Shown here: piece after piece, positions 1 to 12,000 of the stretch
How the letters are laid out: each line of letters starts with the position of its first letter
How positions within the stretch are numbered: the first letter of the stretch is position 1
Origin: Phycomyces blakesleeanus NRRL 1555(-)
Lineage: Eukaryota; Mucoromycota; Mucoromycetes; Mucorales; Phycomycetaceae
DNA: 64,000 bases
Reading direction: 5' to 3'
Assembly (NCBI RefSeq): GCF_001638985.1
Contig: NW_017265138.1
Coordinates: 2,037,993-2,101,992 of the forward strand
The notes under the pieces: generated by a model
The model's input: only the letters and a program-made list of their open reading frames with translations
Told to the model about the DNA's origin: nothing
Database searches by the model: none
Program-made: the position numbers and the translations under genes

Positions 1-13
1 ATTCCTCTTATAG

Positions 14-676
14 GTTATATTTCCTGATCTCAGAAAATTTATTTTTGGTAAAAATCAAATTTTGTTTGTTAATTCAATTGTGTGTATGTGTGTGTTATTC
101 TAGCTTTCACAGGCTTCACAGTGGGTTGCAAAGCTACCTTATTTTAGCCCTAAACTTTCATCCAAACCTTCGCCTCCTAGCCATTCCTCATCTCCCAGGC
201 GTATAGTATTAAATACATCTACAATTACGCTGCCAATAAGTCCTGCATCTTCATTTGGCCAGCCTAGGACTATAAGTGGCTTTCAACACCCTTTACTGTC
301 AAATGCAGCTATACATGTTGCCCCTATCACAACAGCCCCGCGGACAACTAAGTTACATTATGAGCAGGGCGGACTCAATTTCTTTAAGCCGTTTATTGAA
401 CCTGTTCGCCTCACATTGGGGCACCCTAGTACAGCATCTACTCCCAGCACTGCTAATACAGTAGAAACACCGATTGCTGCAAATAATACGCGTACGGGAC
501 AGTTTATTTTACGAGGGTTAGAGTCAACTTCACATTCTCCCATCATGCTCTCCCACCCCTCTATTTTTCCCACCCTTCACAAATCATCTTTCTCTAATCT
601 ACCTGCACAAGTCAATGAAAATCGCCCAAGTAGTACAGCGAATAGTTTCATGAGTGTCGGTGCCCTTCTTTCATAA
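14..676 (+). CDS. C-terminal part of an unidentified Ser/Pro/Thr-rich protein
   Basis: This is the end of a gene that starts upstream of the window. Two exons are visible: 14-47 after a ttatag acceptor, then 104-676 after a 56-nt intron (gtaaaaat...ttctag), ending in TAA. The junction keeps one open frame. The first exon is hydrophobic (LYFLISENLFL), and the frame continues with LSQASQWVAKLPYF. The rest is low-complexity, rich in Ser, Pro and Thr, with no domain I recognise. A tail of this kind is typical of fungal kinases, cyclins and transcription regulators, but nothing here selects among them. The frame is well supported; the function is unknown. Confidence 0.6.
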
Positions 677-1097
677 CTTACTAGTCAATAATGACTATAA
701 TTATATATATATGTACACATTTTTTATAAAAAAAACATTACATAAAATAGTGAATTAATAATAAATTTCATGCTCAAATATGCAATATATGGATAAACAT
801 ATATAAGCCTCGACTGGTACTCACAAAAAGTAATTCTTTAAAAGAAAAAATAACTCATTAAATATATTAAATTTAATTTAATATAATCTAATCTAAAAAG
901 AAAATCTAAAGTTAAAATATTATGCACGCAAAGGTTAAAGGAACAATTTGTTAATATTCACTGTTTGCCAGCATGTATATCGTATAGTAAATACTTAATG
1001 CTATAATATCTTCTTAAAAATTGTTGACCAAATAGTCTACTTTGCTCAAAGTTGTTACCAAATCAGCAGCAAATTCCCGTACAGTTTTTAACACTAT

Positions 1098-1139
<42 letters not shown>

Positions 1140-2093
1140 TATATATATATCTTTAATTGTATCAAAATTAAAGAAACTTCTTGGATAATATAATTGTGCG
1201 TATTATATTACTGACTATTGCATTCATGCCGTATATGAATAATGGAGTGATAAATCAATATAAAATATGATAATTAGATAATGTACTGATGCTTTCGGCT
1301 GTAGCTTGGGTTTTTCTATTGTTAAACTATAGCTGGTAATTAGATATTTGAGTAAAACCTTTGGACCCCATATTACTCAAGCAAATCAATAGTATATATA
1401 TGATTCCGACTGTTGCCGGTTAATAATAATTTCTGCTCTGCACATCCACACACGAATAGATAAACATATCTTATCAGCTGCCACTTTAGAAAAAATAAGT
1501 CGTGCTTCCAATGGTATCTTAGATGATATTTTTGGAGATCCTACCGAAGGCATAGAAATACATAATGTTTACAGCGCAATAATACAGTAAGAGTAAAAAA
1601 AGAAAAACTAGTGAAAAATAAAGCGCAATATCTTGTCAGTGCGTACAGTGTTATATATTGCCTTTTGTCTCTTTGAGCTTACTGTCCTAGACTTTTGTTT
1701 AGTTAGGTCCGGGTTTCCCCATCGTTTGATGAAGTTTCTAATTATCAATTGAGACATATTCATGCTGCCTTCAATAATTAATAATTCATAGCTTATATTA
1801 TAAATATTTATGTAGATTATACAAAGGCGTAGATATATTTGATACGATAACTGTGTATTTGAATATCTAACATATAAGAGGTGAAAGGAAGATCTATGGA
1901 ACACAGAAACATATTTTAAAGGGCGCAGAGTCAAGACAAATTAAGTAAATTCTAAAAGCAGACATAGAAAAAAAAATAGGCCAAAAGGATGGAAGCCAAG
2001 CGATAAGTAAGGTGTGTTTAATCGAATCATCATGTGGCACGTAGGAATTACAAGACCTTTCTTAGACAATTCAGTCTCTCATCTCTGTTTTAG
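677..2093. other. AT-rich spacer with an (AAT)n microsatellite; two isolated exon-like stretches
   Basis: No convincing gene. A long (AAT)n run lies around 1098-1150 and grades into (AT)n. An open stretch on + at 1478-1586 has splice-like ends, and a short open stretch on - at about 1017-1098 ends in a stop. Neither can be linked to a full gene (see rejected items). Confidence 0.5.
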
Positions 2094-2650
2094 GGCCAAC
2101 AATCGACCAAATGGATCAACCTCAACCAACAAGGACAATGGCTATGTGTTTGAACAACAGAATGATGTCAGGATGCACGAGCTAGGCTCAAAGCTCTCGG
2201 TCCTTAAGAATGTATGCAGATCATAATATAAGTAAACAAAGTAAAAGACTTGTAAAATAACCCGCAATTTTTTTTGAGAGTAGATTACACTTGAAATGCA
2301 ACAAGATGTAGAGGATCAGGACCGTTTACTAAATGAGTCTGTAAGCAACACATTATATGCTTGTTAAGCTATCGGTTTTTTTTTTAAAAAAAATTACTCA
2401 AACTATGGCTCTCTCTTTCTCTCTCTCTTTAATTCAGCAAAACGCATTTGGAGGGCTCGGAGACAACCTTCAGAACTCTTTTGGAAGACTGAATCGCATG
2501 GTTTCTACACGCCACAAACGGCAGATGTGCTTTTATGTAGGCATTGCCTTAGCTGTGTTTACACTCTTTTATGTCGGGTCTTCTTTGGCTTCGTGGATGC
2601 CCTCAACACCGGCAGAAAATCCTGTAGACTCTGGAGAACAGGATATTTAA
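2094..2650 (+). CDS. Qc-SNARE of the Bet1/Sft1/GS15 family (5' end unresolved)
   Basis: Three exons (about 2094-2217, 2284-2340, 2438-2650) join in phase into a single SNARE motif followed by a transmembrane anchor. The heptad register runs from the LGSKLSVLKN segment through DVEDQDRLLNES, where the Q is the zero-layer glutamine, to the FGRLNRM segment. A hydrophobic segment of about 20 residues follows (FYVGIALAVFTLFYVGSSL), then an unusual polar tail of about 20 residues. Bet1/Sft1 proteins act as Qc-SNAREs in ER-Golgi or intra-Golgi fusion. The VEDQ sequence is closer to GS15/Sft1 than to Bet1 in my judgement. The start codon is uncertain: an upstream ATG at 1989 runs into a stop at the likely donor. 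A T10A8 palindrome sits in intron 2. Confidence 0.75.
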
Positions 2651-3172
2651 AGAAACAATTAGTAGTGATGGTTTTGAAGGGGATAATATACAATCGTCGA
2701 GGGCCTAACACGCATGCATTCCTGTAATGAAATGTATCTTTTTGTGACGTCTTTAGTAATGGTTTGCTGCTGCATATGGCTTGGGATAAATAAAGAGCTT
2801 TTAAATAGGAAGTCTAACAGTTCTAGTTTAATGAACTGTATTCCTTTTTTTTGTTAAAAAAAAGTACTTTTAAGTATGGCATATGAAAAATCAAAACGTC
2901 TTTCTGATATGTGAAAAATAAATTAACAATTTGTGCATTAATGAAACTAAAGTAGCATATTTTTGGACAGTGTAAACCAAATTTACGGCTATTGTAGTTA
3001 TGCTTTTGGGATCTAATCGAGTTTAATTAGGATACTATTTGGTTATTTATAGAAGAGTATGTCAATAACTTTATTTAAAGAAAAAAGGAAAAGAAAAACC
3101 CTCAATTAGCTTGATAAAAACAATGAATTGTTCGTGTGTTTTAAGAAAATGTGCGCAAATATCGAGTGTTTA
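2651..3172. other. Intergenic spacer, AT-rich, nothing recognised
   Basis: It lies between the 3' ends of the SNARE gene and the convergent 185-aa gene. It holds an imperfect T8-G-TT-A8 palindrome near 2844-2862 and otherwise only AT-rich UTR-like sequence. Confidence 0.5.
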
Positions 3173-3867
3173 TTAGAATAGTTGGCGGATCTTTGAAAAG
3201 ACCATTTGAAGAATCAAATTTGCCCCCTGGAATACTGCTCCTTTAGCCTTTCCAAGCGCTGCTTCGATAGCTCTGAATTGCCAATAGATGAATATTCCTG
3301 CAATAAGCGGAAAGAAAAATGCCACAGTTGCACCCACAGTCTGTACAGTTTCAGCATGTTTTAGTTGATTTTGCACACTATGCATTGATTGAGTCCACGA
3401 CTTGTGTCTAAGGTGAATAAAGACAGAACTAAGATAACATATCTTTTATATATAAACAGCTACCTATATTTTTACTAAAACTTACCCTTTATTTTCGATA
3501 ACAGATTCGCAGTTATTTCCATCTTTTGTATTCTCTAATCCGACCTTTTCTGTTTCACTAGTTTCGACTGCAGTAGTTTCTTTTTTGGTCTCCTTATCAA
3601 CCATGTCTACAGGAGAGTGCACAAAATTATTGGGCTCAGATTTTGATTGTCTTTTTTCATCTTTCGTTGTCGAGATCTTGGGGGGTTCTGTTATCTTGAT
3701 AGCATCTTTCTTTGTGCGATGATTGGTTTCATTTGATTGTGTAGAAGTAGAAACAGTTGGGGTGACCTTGTCTACCTTGCTAAAAAAAAGAATTAATTGT
3801 TTCAGCTTTCGTGTCTGGTAAAAATGATGTATTATTACGTTGAAGAATTTACTAAAGTGTTTGCCAT
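3173..3867 (-). CDS. Unrecognised 185-aa protein with one C-terminal membrane segment
   Basis: Three exons read on the minus strand: 3867-3839, 3779-3486 and 3407-3173, with donors GTAATA and GTAAGT and matching phases 2 and 2. The first about 110 residues are hydrophilic, rich in Lys, Ser, Thr and Glu, and probably disordered. A single hydrophobic segment lies at about residues 132-151 (VGATVAFFFPLIAGIFIYW), followed by a short basic/amphipathic end. There is no signal peptide, so it looks like a membrane protein anchored near its C terminus. I do not recognise a family. The first coding exon is only 29 nt. It is convergent with the SNARE gene and lies downstream of the tRNA-binding-domain gene on the same strand. 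Confidence 0.65.
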
Positions 3868-4138
3868 GATTGAGAACAAGATGAAGGTTAATAGCCGAGT
3901 ACTATTCTATTCACTTTCTCAGTTTCTTATTTATACATTTTCTCTCTTATATATATTGTGAGCAACCTGGTTCTTTGTATTCGAATATGCTTCTGCTAAA
4001 TAAACATACATATATATTGCCCCTGATTGGCATTATAGTCACAGTACAAGTCTACAAGTTTATTGTGTTTTTTCTATACAGAAGAAGGGTCTGGTATTAT
4101 CATGAGAGCTATCATAGAATCACCACCCTACAAATTAA

Positions 4139-4909
4139 TTACGATATCTGTCCATCAACAATACTTTCACATGCTACTGGCCCAGCACTGGTAAGTAATT
4201 CGTGTCCTTTGTAGGTTGCTATCCGAGATCCATTGGTCTTGAGATCTTGTGAAACTTGTTCAAACACGCGCTGTTTTGGCTTGAGAACAGGATCGGCGGT
4301 CCCCATGTTTACTTTAGAGAGGTACACACGCTCGCCCAACTGACTTGTGCTTGGGGGATGAAGTAACTCAACCTTGTCACCCTTACCAGCAGCTAACAAC
4401 ATTCCTTGTGATAATACGCCTCTAAATTTGCTTGGCTTCATGTTGTTTACTACAACCACGTATTTATTCTAAATAAATTGTTAGAAAAAGACAAATAGTT
4501 ATATATGTACATATAATTAAGCTCTCACCAACAAAGATTCTTTCGGCATATATGGGGCCAGGCCGCTTACAATAGTTCGAGGGTTTGGCAGGGTCTCGGT
4601 TGGTTCCATGTTAAGATCCACTATTGATCCACACAAAAAGAGGTATATAAAATAAATACAGTATAAAAATAAATATAGTAATATGAGTTGCAACTTGCCT
4701 TGCTCAATGTAGAGATGTCCTGCTTCTCCATGGGATTCTACTTTAAGAATCTTTCCAACACGCAGATCAACACGATGGAACAGATCATCGTCTCCAATGG
4801 TAGCTTTAGTTTCTGTATCTACAGTATACTGTCTAAGGGAGACCTTGTTTTTAAAAACAACTGGTCCTGAAAATAACTCAAAGGAATGTCTCACTCGACT
4901 TAATAGCAT
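4139..4909 (-). CDS. EMAP-II/tRNA-binding-domain protein (Arc1/AIMP1 C-domain type)
   Basis: Exons 4909-4699, 4620-4529 and 4468-4139 give 210 aa. The OB-fold tRNA-binding domain starts at about residue 45 (FHRVDLRVGKI) and continues through PRTIVSGLAPYMP and MKPSKFRGVLSQGMLLAA, with the EMAP-type extension (VFEQVSQDLKTN, ATYKG) to the end. This matches the C-terminal domain of Arc1p, AIMP1 and some methionyl-tRNA synthetases, which binds tRNA non-specifically. The N terminus (MLLSRVRHSF...) is Arg-rich with few acidic residues and could be a mitochondrial presequence (inference). Intron 1 has a GC donor (AG|GCAAGT at 4698-4693): only this donor restores the LYIEQ-VDL joint in phase. A farther-upstream exon cannot be excluded, because ttttcag precedes the GPVVF segment. 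Confidence 0.88.
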
Positions 4910-4932
4910 GTTGGAATCTTAAATGGTAACTA

Positions 4933-5325
4933 TCAAAAGCTGTCAGGGCCAACTCCATTTACTGGAACCATTGTGTGACGTAGCTTCCTGTTCTCCGGTA
5001 CAATGCACAAGGGTATCAATGTAACCTGTAGTTAGTATAAAGATATTTACTTGTCGAACTTTTCTAGAGTGTTTTGGGCTTTCTAATCGTAGTAGTTGAT
5101 ACAAAATTTTTATATCTTTACGCTTAAAGGGGCATTTGGATTAATTGGTTTATTTAGAGTAACTTGATAAATACACATATAACCGTCAGTGATTTTAAGC
5201 TCTAAAGAAATGTAGTATTTGGATTAGAAGTCAATATGTTTCAGAATCTAAGATTATATAGAATTTCTTTTTGATTTGATTACGCTTTTCTCTTCTTTTT
5301 CACTTATATTTTTTGGTGTATTCAT
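4933..5325 (-). CDS. Unrecognised 64-aa protein, three exons
   Basis: Exons 5325-5304 (22 nt), 5201-5122 and 5025-4933 on the minus strand. The 96-nt second intron has a GTAAAG donor and a perfect TACTAAC branch point 5 nt before its acceptor CAG. The joined frame is open throughout, begins MNTPKNIKLKITDGYMCIYQ and ends TGA. Composition is protein-like (Pro, Asn, Thr, hydrophobic strands) but I do not recognise the family. It lies just upstream of the tRNA-binding-domain gene on the same strand. Its last exon could alternatively be a 5' exon of that gene if a donor inside it were used. Gene existence is moderately supported, boundaries less so. Confidence 0.5.
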
Positions 5326-5786
5326 AGTGGCGTGGCTGAATCGTTGGTAATTATCTCAAAGCTTCAAAATATTACAATAAAAGAGATTGGCTCAGCTTTG
5401 AGATACAAGTTAAACAAATAAATGTATCAAAAACCAAAAAAGAAATTCCTTGTATGAATTTTGAAAATTGTACAAATCTATTAAATCAGTGTTCTTCTAT
5501 CATCTTTACAGTATGGTTGTTTGGTGTGTCTATGGACAGTCTCTATCAGTATTTCTACAGTTTAACTATTAATGCATACATGGAATGTAGGCAAATGCAC
5601 TGTTATAAAATTATCGTGCTTGAATTGCATGTTGTTGAGCATCAAAATAATATTATCCTATCTAAATGTGGGTTCCAATGTGACTATGATGGCAGTCATA
5701 TTGTTTTATTGGACAGGCTATTGCAAAAAGAGGTACCAAAAGAGGCATGATCGGAAGTGCAAATAACTTTTTTTTTCCAAAACATA

Positions 5787-6320
5787 ATGTCACTCTTAGA
5801 TGTTGCTGGTGCTGACAAGGTAGTCGATTCCGTCAGGGCAGTCGAAAACATTGCAGAAAAAGAGAATACAGAATTCCAGGTTGAAGACAATGAAATAGAT
5901 TCCAGACGACTTTCAACAGATTCAGAAAGAGAAATCGCGCGTTTGATGGAGTTGCAGCGCCTTGAACAACAAAAGTTCTACAGCTACAATTCGGATATTG
6001 ACGGAATGGTTGTTGATGACCTTGACAGTGACTTTGGAGATGCACGCACAGTATCACGACCCGCGATTCCTGAGATGCGGTTCGAGCAGCAGTTTAACCA
6101 GAATATTGCAAAAATGGAGGCAGAGGGTGCGTCTTACACACGTATATTCCTGTCTGCTGTTATCAAGGATCAGCTTATTGTACCTTTTATGAGTGGGCTC
6201 ACATGGAGTCTTGGATCTCACTTATGGTTGTGGTATCGTACTCCATCTCCGAGAGTTGCCCGTCGATCTTCTCCATTCTTGCTTGGTCTGCGACAATCGA
6301 TTAAAACCTGGTGCTCGTAA
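5787..6320 (+). CDS. DUF1770-like protein, 177 aa
   Basis: A single exon from the first in-frame ATG to TAA. The acidic N-terminal half (LSTDSEREIARLMELQRLEQ) is probably helical or disordered. The second half carries a PEMRFEQQF box, then IKDQLIVPFMSGLTWSLGSHLWLWYR, a pattern I associate with the fungal DUF1770 family (RFEQ...RDQ..LP...GT.W). The tail is basic and Ser/Pro-rich. Function is unknown; a membrane-associated role is only suggested by the aromatic hydrophobic segment. A GTAAGT overlaps the stop at about 6317, so an alternative spliced C terminus is possible, but no continuation was found. A (CA)n/(TA)n microsatellite lies immediately downstream. Confidence 0.65.
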   Translation: MSLLDVAGADKVVDSVRAVENIAEKENTEFQVEDNEIDSRRLSTDSEREIARLMELQRLEQQKFYSYNSDIDGMVVDDLDSDFGDARTVSRPAIPEMRFEQQFNQNIAKMEAEGASYTRIFLSAVIKDQLIVPFMSGLTWSLGSHLWLWYRTPSPRVARRSSPFLLGLRQSIKTWCS

Positions 6321-6340
6321 GTTTAGATTGCATATTAGCC

Positions 6341-6690
6341 AACACACACACACATACACACATACACACACACACATATATATATATGCACATGAATACA
6401 AATACAAATAAAAATGCAAATGCGAACGTGAATATAAACAAACAAAGACAAACAAACAAAGGGCTTTATGAACAAGTAAATCTAATGTGTTCCATATTGA
6501 TACGGTTTAGAAATGTCTACAATACCATGGTCCATTTTCCCGCACTCACACAAGTACCTCATACAGCCAATGAAAAATAGCACGATGTAGATAAGCAGCT
6601 GTAATAGCTATAGCTATAGTTTTGGCTATAATTATAATTATAGTTATAGTTATAGTTATAGTTATTTTTATTATTTTTATTATTTTTATT
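6341..6690. repeat. CA/TA microsatellite and (TAGCTA/TAGTTA)n tandem repeat
   Basis: 6341-6388 is an interrupted (CA)n then (TA)n tract. 6600-6690 repeats TAGTTA-like hexamers, then TATTTT-like units. They occupy the spacer between the DUF1770-like gene and the convergent MTQ2 gene. No coding signal. Confidence 0.8.
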
Positions 6691-6748
6691 ATTTTGAATT
6701 ATGAATTTTATAAAAATAGTACTGGTAGTTCTATCTCTTGGTAATATT

Positions 6749-7818
6749 CTATTGCTGTTCGTGTTGGATCTTTAAGATATATTGTCTTTCTCTACCTGCT
6801 CTTCGTTCCATTACAATCTCGGCACGCATGTGATAGCTCTTCATGATATCAACCACTTCCAAGGGATGATTCTCGTTGATTAAAAGCAAATAGAACACAC
6901 CGTTTGGCGACAGAAGTTTCTATAAAAAAATCCATTTTGCATGTGTGTCTATATTAGACTATGCACTAAACCAATACTGTACACACTCCGGTGTTTACCT
7001 CAACAAATGGAAGTAAGGCATCAATCACCTGTCTACCATCAATACCGCCTGCCCAGGCTGCTTCAATGCCATTACTACCAACTTCTTCTGGAGGTGTGAC
7101 AGCATAAGGTGGATTGAATAACAAGACATCAACAGAGTGCGTCAGTCGTGGCAAAAGAGAGCCAACAAGAGATGTCTGGAGAGTTTCTACAAGGCTGACA
7201 CCATTATGCTTTGCTGTTTGTTGAGTAGCCTTGCAAGCATATGGGTTGATGTCCGTAGTTAAATAAACTATTTATATATGCACATATACATATACATATA
7301 CATATACATACACATACACACACATACATACATATATATATATATATATAAGAGTAATAATATAGATAAGCATACAAACAAACAGTGATGGATGAATCTG
7401 GTTCCTTACCTGCATTCTGTTTGCCAATAATCTTTGCCAACATTGCAGTTACGCATCCAGATCCAGATCTAATTTGATGATTAGTTCAAGCTAAACAATA
7501 AAATTAAATATACATGTTATAATTATTATTAGTCTTGTTGTTGTTACCCAATCTCTAAGCAAAGTCGAGAATTGTTAGATTGCAACCATGTCGCATCTTC
7601 TTCAAGGGCGTCTAACAATAAAAATGTGTCCTCTGTGGATATGCAATACGTCAGCTATTATTATTATTTGTATTATTATTTGCATTATTATTATTATTAT
7701 TATTATCTTTATTGTATTTTGGGGGGTGCGGTTGGCTGTTTTATGACTCACCTGCAGGTTCATACAGCCTGTCAAAGTCCTTGGTGGTGAGGTGGGACAA
7801 ATCTGGCGTTGGAATCAT
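6749..7818 (-). CDS. MTQ2: eRF1 methyltransferase catalytic subunit Mtq2 (HemK2/N6AMT1)
   Basis: Five exons: 7818-7752, 7632-7548, 7468-7410, 7267-6999 and 6919-6749, giving 216 aa, the usual length (human 214). The order of motifs is diagnostic: YEPAEDTFLLLDALE, the SAM-binding LEIGSGSGCVTAML, the TDINPYA acidic loop, the catalytic NPPYAVTPPEEVG, then GIEAAWAGGIDGR and a C-terminal strand set. With its zinc-binding partner Trm112, Mtq2 methylates the glutamine of the GGQ motif of release factor eRF1. All junction phases agree. The intron at 7268-7409 contains a long (CA/TA)n microsatellite. It is head-to-head with the DAHP synthase gene, with 392 bp between the two start codons. Confidence 0.95.
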
Positions 7819-8210
7819 GGTTAAAAGGGCTAAAACACGAGAGCACAAAGATTAAGGGGAGGGGAAAGAATCGAGCGTCACGATCCAAGCAAGAAATGAC
7901 TACAATTTTATTTATTTATTTATTTATTTTCTTGCTTTTAAGCCAATCGTCTGGCTGTAATAGTCTGCGCAGTTCTTGTAAACTAAACACGGCTCATGCA
8001 TGGCTGAGATATGTTTTGTTGGCTTGTTTTTTTTTATATCTTTTTTGTTTATAAGTCTAAAAATATTAAATATATATATATATATATTTGATAGATCAAG
8101 TTCTCTATTTAGAAAAAATGGCGTCTATAAAAGCAAGCTATTTTTAATATTAAAAATAATAAAAAATCAAAAAAGTTATACCTCTTTCTTTCTCTTCATA
8201 TCTCTTTAAC
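7819..8210. promoter_or_regulatory. Shared divergent promoter region MTQ2 / DAHP synthase
   Basis: 392 bp separate the two ATGs. It contains a (TTTA)n run at about 7911-7930, a T-rich stretch and a (TA)n tract near 8072-8088. No clear TATA box or initiator could be assigned. A TGACTCA heptamer (Gcn4/Cpc1-type core) lies at 7744-7750, but inside the MTQ2 exon 1/intron 1 junction, so its regulatory meaning is doubtful. Confidence 0.45.
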
Positions 8211-9475
<1,265 letters not shown>

Positions 9476-9671
9476 TATGTATCACATTTTGTTTCCCTTT
9501 TGTACGATAGCGCACTCTCCTTTTTCTTCTTCTTTATACAATAAAAAAAATGATCAATCAACACTCAATATAAAAGTTTCAATTTGTATTTGATCTTTTT
9601 CTTTTTTTTTTCTCTTTTTTTCTTTCTCTTTCTTGAATGTCTAGCAAAGTATATAAAATGCAAATAAAAAA

Positions 9672-11207
9672 TTATGCGGCAGATGTAGCACTGGCAAGCG
9701 CAGGCTGGATGGTCTTGATCTTCTCAATAAGCACATTGATGGCCATACCAAATAGATCTTGAGCAGGAATAATACCCGAGGTTTCGATATTGACTAACAG
9801 AAGCCGATAAGTATTAGTGTTATGTAGTATGACTGACTATTACTTTTGTTTTTTTTAAGGAAAAAAAAGTTGCTTACAGATAAAGTGGTCTCGGACTCTT
9901 GTCAATCGTACTTTATTTTCAAACTCCTTGTGTCGAAGAACTTCTCTGCTCACTGTATCCTTGCGAGGGTTTACAACCTTGGCAACCATCTGACCGTTCT
10001 TCTTCACAACATCTACAACACCCGGAGCAAAGCACTTTTGGAACTTGTACGCGTCATCACCTGTAATGGGTTCCAAGATTGTGATTTCTGGCAAAAGGCG
10101 GTAAGATGCTGTGGCAACGGGTGACCATTTTGCGTGAGTCTTGCCCTGGCCCTTGTGACAGTGCAATTCCATATCAATTTCTTGTCCAGGTCGAAGCTTT
10201 GCAAGCAAAATGTCATCATGTACAGGACGAATGGGCTGATCGCCGAACTTCTCTTCTTGGTCACCCTTGGGTTCCCATACCAAGTCCTTTGAGTATACTG
10301 TACTCATCAAGTAAGCAAGCAAACAAACAAACAAACAAAGTATAAATGACCTTTCTTTCACCCTTCTCAACAACACTAAAATAATTCTACTTTATCCAAC
10401 CCACCGTTTGAGTTTTTGTACAGCTTCAATGGGTCAGTTTCACCAGCTGCGGCATTAGGGTTACGTTCGCATTTAACCTTGAGTTTGAATACGATTGTGT
10501 TCAAGTCGGTGGGTCCATCCTCCTCTACAAAAAACGTATAATTATGTCAGTTTACTTTTTTAGGTTGGATATAGAAATATTGATTATTTGTAGACCAAAC
10601 ATACCGGCCTTAAATTCGAATGCTGATGGGTCAGCGAGAATGGGTACCAGACCCAAACGATGTGCCAATACTTCATCTTGAATAATGGATGTGTTGTTCA
10701 TGACATAAACCTTTTCAATAGCCATTGTAGGAACCTTAATAAACAAAACAAAAACAAAAATTATGGTTATTACAAAAAAAGTAGAAGATACTACCAAAAC
10801 AACAATAATATTTGACAGTATACTTACTTCTGCAATCAAAATTCTGCGGAAAGCATTGGCGATAGAAGCGTCAACACCCTTGAGGTCAAATTCGATACTG
10901 TGGTCTGACAAACGATTGATCTTGATGCTGAAGTTCTGTAGACAAAATGTCAGGATTATGATGATCTACAATCGTCTGAATCAAGCTCACTTGCCTTTTT
11001 GAAGGACTCGAGATCCCATGCGTTGCTGATTCCAGGATACTGATGAGGGTAATCATTGCCACTAGCCTATTTTATAGATTGTGTGTGAACAACCTAATGG
11101 CTTGTTTCTCTCTGAATAATTCTACATACACTGAACACACGATCGCGCTCAATAAAAACACGTGTACGCAAGAGTTCGACGTTGTCGGGAAGTTGTGCGT
11201 CAGACAT
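9672..11207 (-). CDS. RPC40: RNA polymerases I and III subunit AC40 (RPAC1)
   Basis: Seven exons: 11207-11130, 11066-10995, 10935-10828, 10734-10605, 10524-10405, 10297-9878 and 9793-9672, giving 349 aa, close to human RPAC1 (346). It is the alpha-like assembly subunit pairing with AC19. Signature segments are [70 protein letters not shown] and [10 protein letters not shown], ending in the C-terminal alpha-like helix. The FKK-NFSIKIN joint in exon 2/3 is in phase only with a GC donor (AAG|GCAAGTGAGC, 10994-10985). The exon 4 acceptor is TTAAG rather than YAG. Confidence 0.95.
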
Positions 11208-11575
11208 AGTGGTCGTTAAGCGGTAGAAGAAATATATATATATATAAAAAAGAGAAAAGACGTATGTACAAAAGCGGTAGTAAAGGTCTACTAACGAAAT
11301 AAAATAAAAAATATTTGAGACGTTGAAATTGAAGAGTCACAACCTTCTCTCAAAGGAAAGAAGCCTTTTGGAAAGGCAAGACAAGGAATAGGATACAAGA
11401 ACAAGAACAAGAATATAAGCTTTTGTATAAGTGGTTGATAAATACAAATAAATGAAAAAAGTAAAATATATTATAAATGAGACAATTAAAACAAGTTCAC
11501 ACAAATTTATATTTATGCGTGTACATGTATATATTTAAAGTAATAATATGAGAATATGGTGTGTCTGGCACTTTA
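11208..11575. other. Spacer between AC40 start and DPM2 stop
   Basis: It includes a (TA)n tract at about 11232-11244 and an imperfect GAACAA/AGAACA repeat near 11396-11412. No gene seen. It should hold the AC40 promoter, but no clear element was identified. Confidence 0.4.
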
Positions 11576-12000
11576 TTATTTGGCTTTCTTGTCTTGCTTA
11601 TTTTTACTCTTGACCATAACCAGTCCGAGGAATGTGAAGATGACAGTGAGGCCAACGATGAGAATGATAAGAGGAATACGAATCGCATACTCCCAAGGCA
11701 AGAAGTAATTGCGCAATGGGTGGCCTTCATCTACAAATGGCTGTTTATTGTTAAAAATCAGTACATAATATATAGACATACTTACCATCAATAAAGACCA
11801 AATTGTATAATAAGTAAAGATTGCAACTGAGGCAAAAAACGCGACGGCACCAACTGCCTTGTCAGTACCTGTACCCTGTTATTAAAAGTATAAAACAATT
11901 AAAGCTATAGTCCAATAGAACAACATAGATGCAGATGACAAGGGTGTGCGCATCGTTTTTTGTCACTATGTGAAAGGAGGTCAGAATGTCATCTTACCAT
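11576..12000 (-). CDS. DPM2: Dolichol-phosphate mannosyltransferase subunit 2 (Dpm2)
   Basis: Three exons: 12000-11998 (the ATG alone), 11875-11786 and 11740-11576, giving 85 aa (human DPM2 is 84). Dpm2 is a two-span ER membrane protein that stabilises the Dpm1 catalytic subunit for Dol-P-Man synthesis, which feeds N-glycans, GPI anchors and O-mannosylation. Visible features are a first hydrophobic segment (AVAFFASVAIFTYYTIWSLL), the conserved loop PFVDEGHPLRNYFLPWEYAI, a second hydrophobic span, and a Lys-rich end (KSKNKQDKKAK) typical of ER retention. The ATG is directly followed by GTAAGA; the next exon begins GGT ACA GGT ACT, giving MGTGTDKAVG. Confidence 0.93.

Noticed and set aside
1017..1098. 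Short open stretch on - after an attcaatag acceptor, ending in TAA
   Set aside because: About 26 codons only. No upstream exon could be found on that strand, so a gene cannot be supported.
1478..1586. Open stretch on + with cttatcag acceptor and GTAAGAG donor, protein-like composition
   Set aside because: Its phase would fit the SNARE exon at 2094, but that needs a 507-nt intron, far longer than others here. The sequence does not resemble SNARE N termini, and no other exon links to it.
5026..5050. A 25-nt intron (GTAAATATC...TACTAACTACAG) in the 64-aa gene
   Set aside because: It is shorter than any other intron here (about 53 nt minimum). A 96-nt intron using the upstream GTAAAG donor and the same branch point gives a clean frame.
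5324..5375. tRNA-like 5' half (GTGGCGTGGCTGAATCG)
   Set aside because: No matching acceptor stem, anticodon arm or GTTCGANTC box follows, and the stretch overlaps the start of the 64-aa gene.
7744..7750. TGACTCA as a Gcn4 site for DAHP synthase
   Set aside because: It lies within the MTQ2 exon 1 donor region 460 bp from the DAHP synthase ATG. A 7-mer is expected by chance in a window this size.
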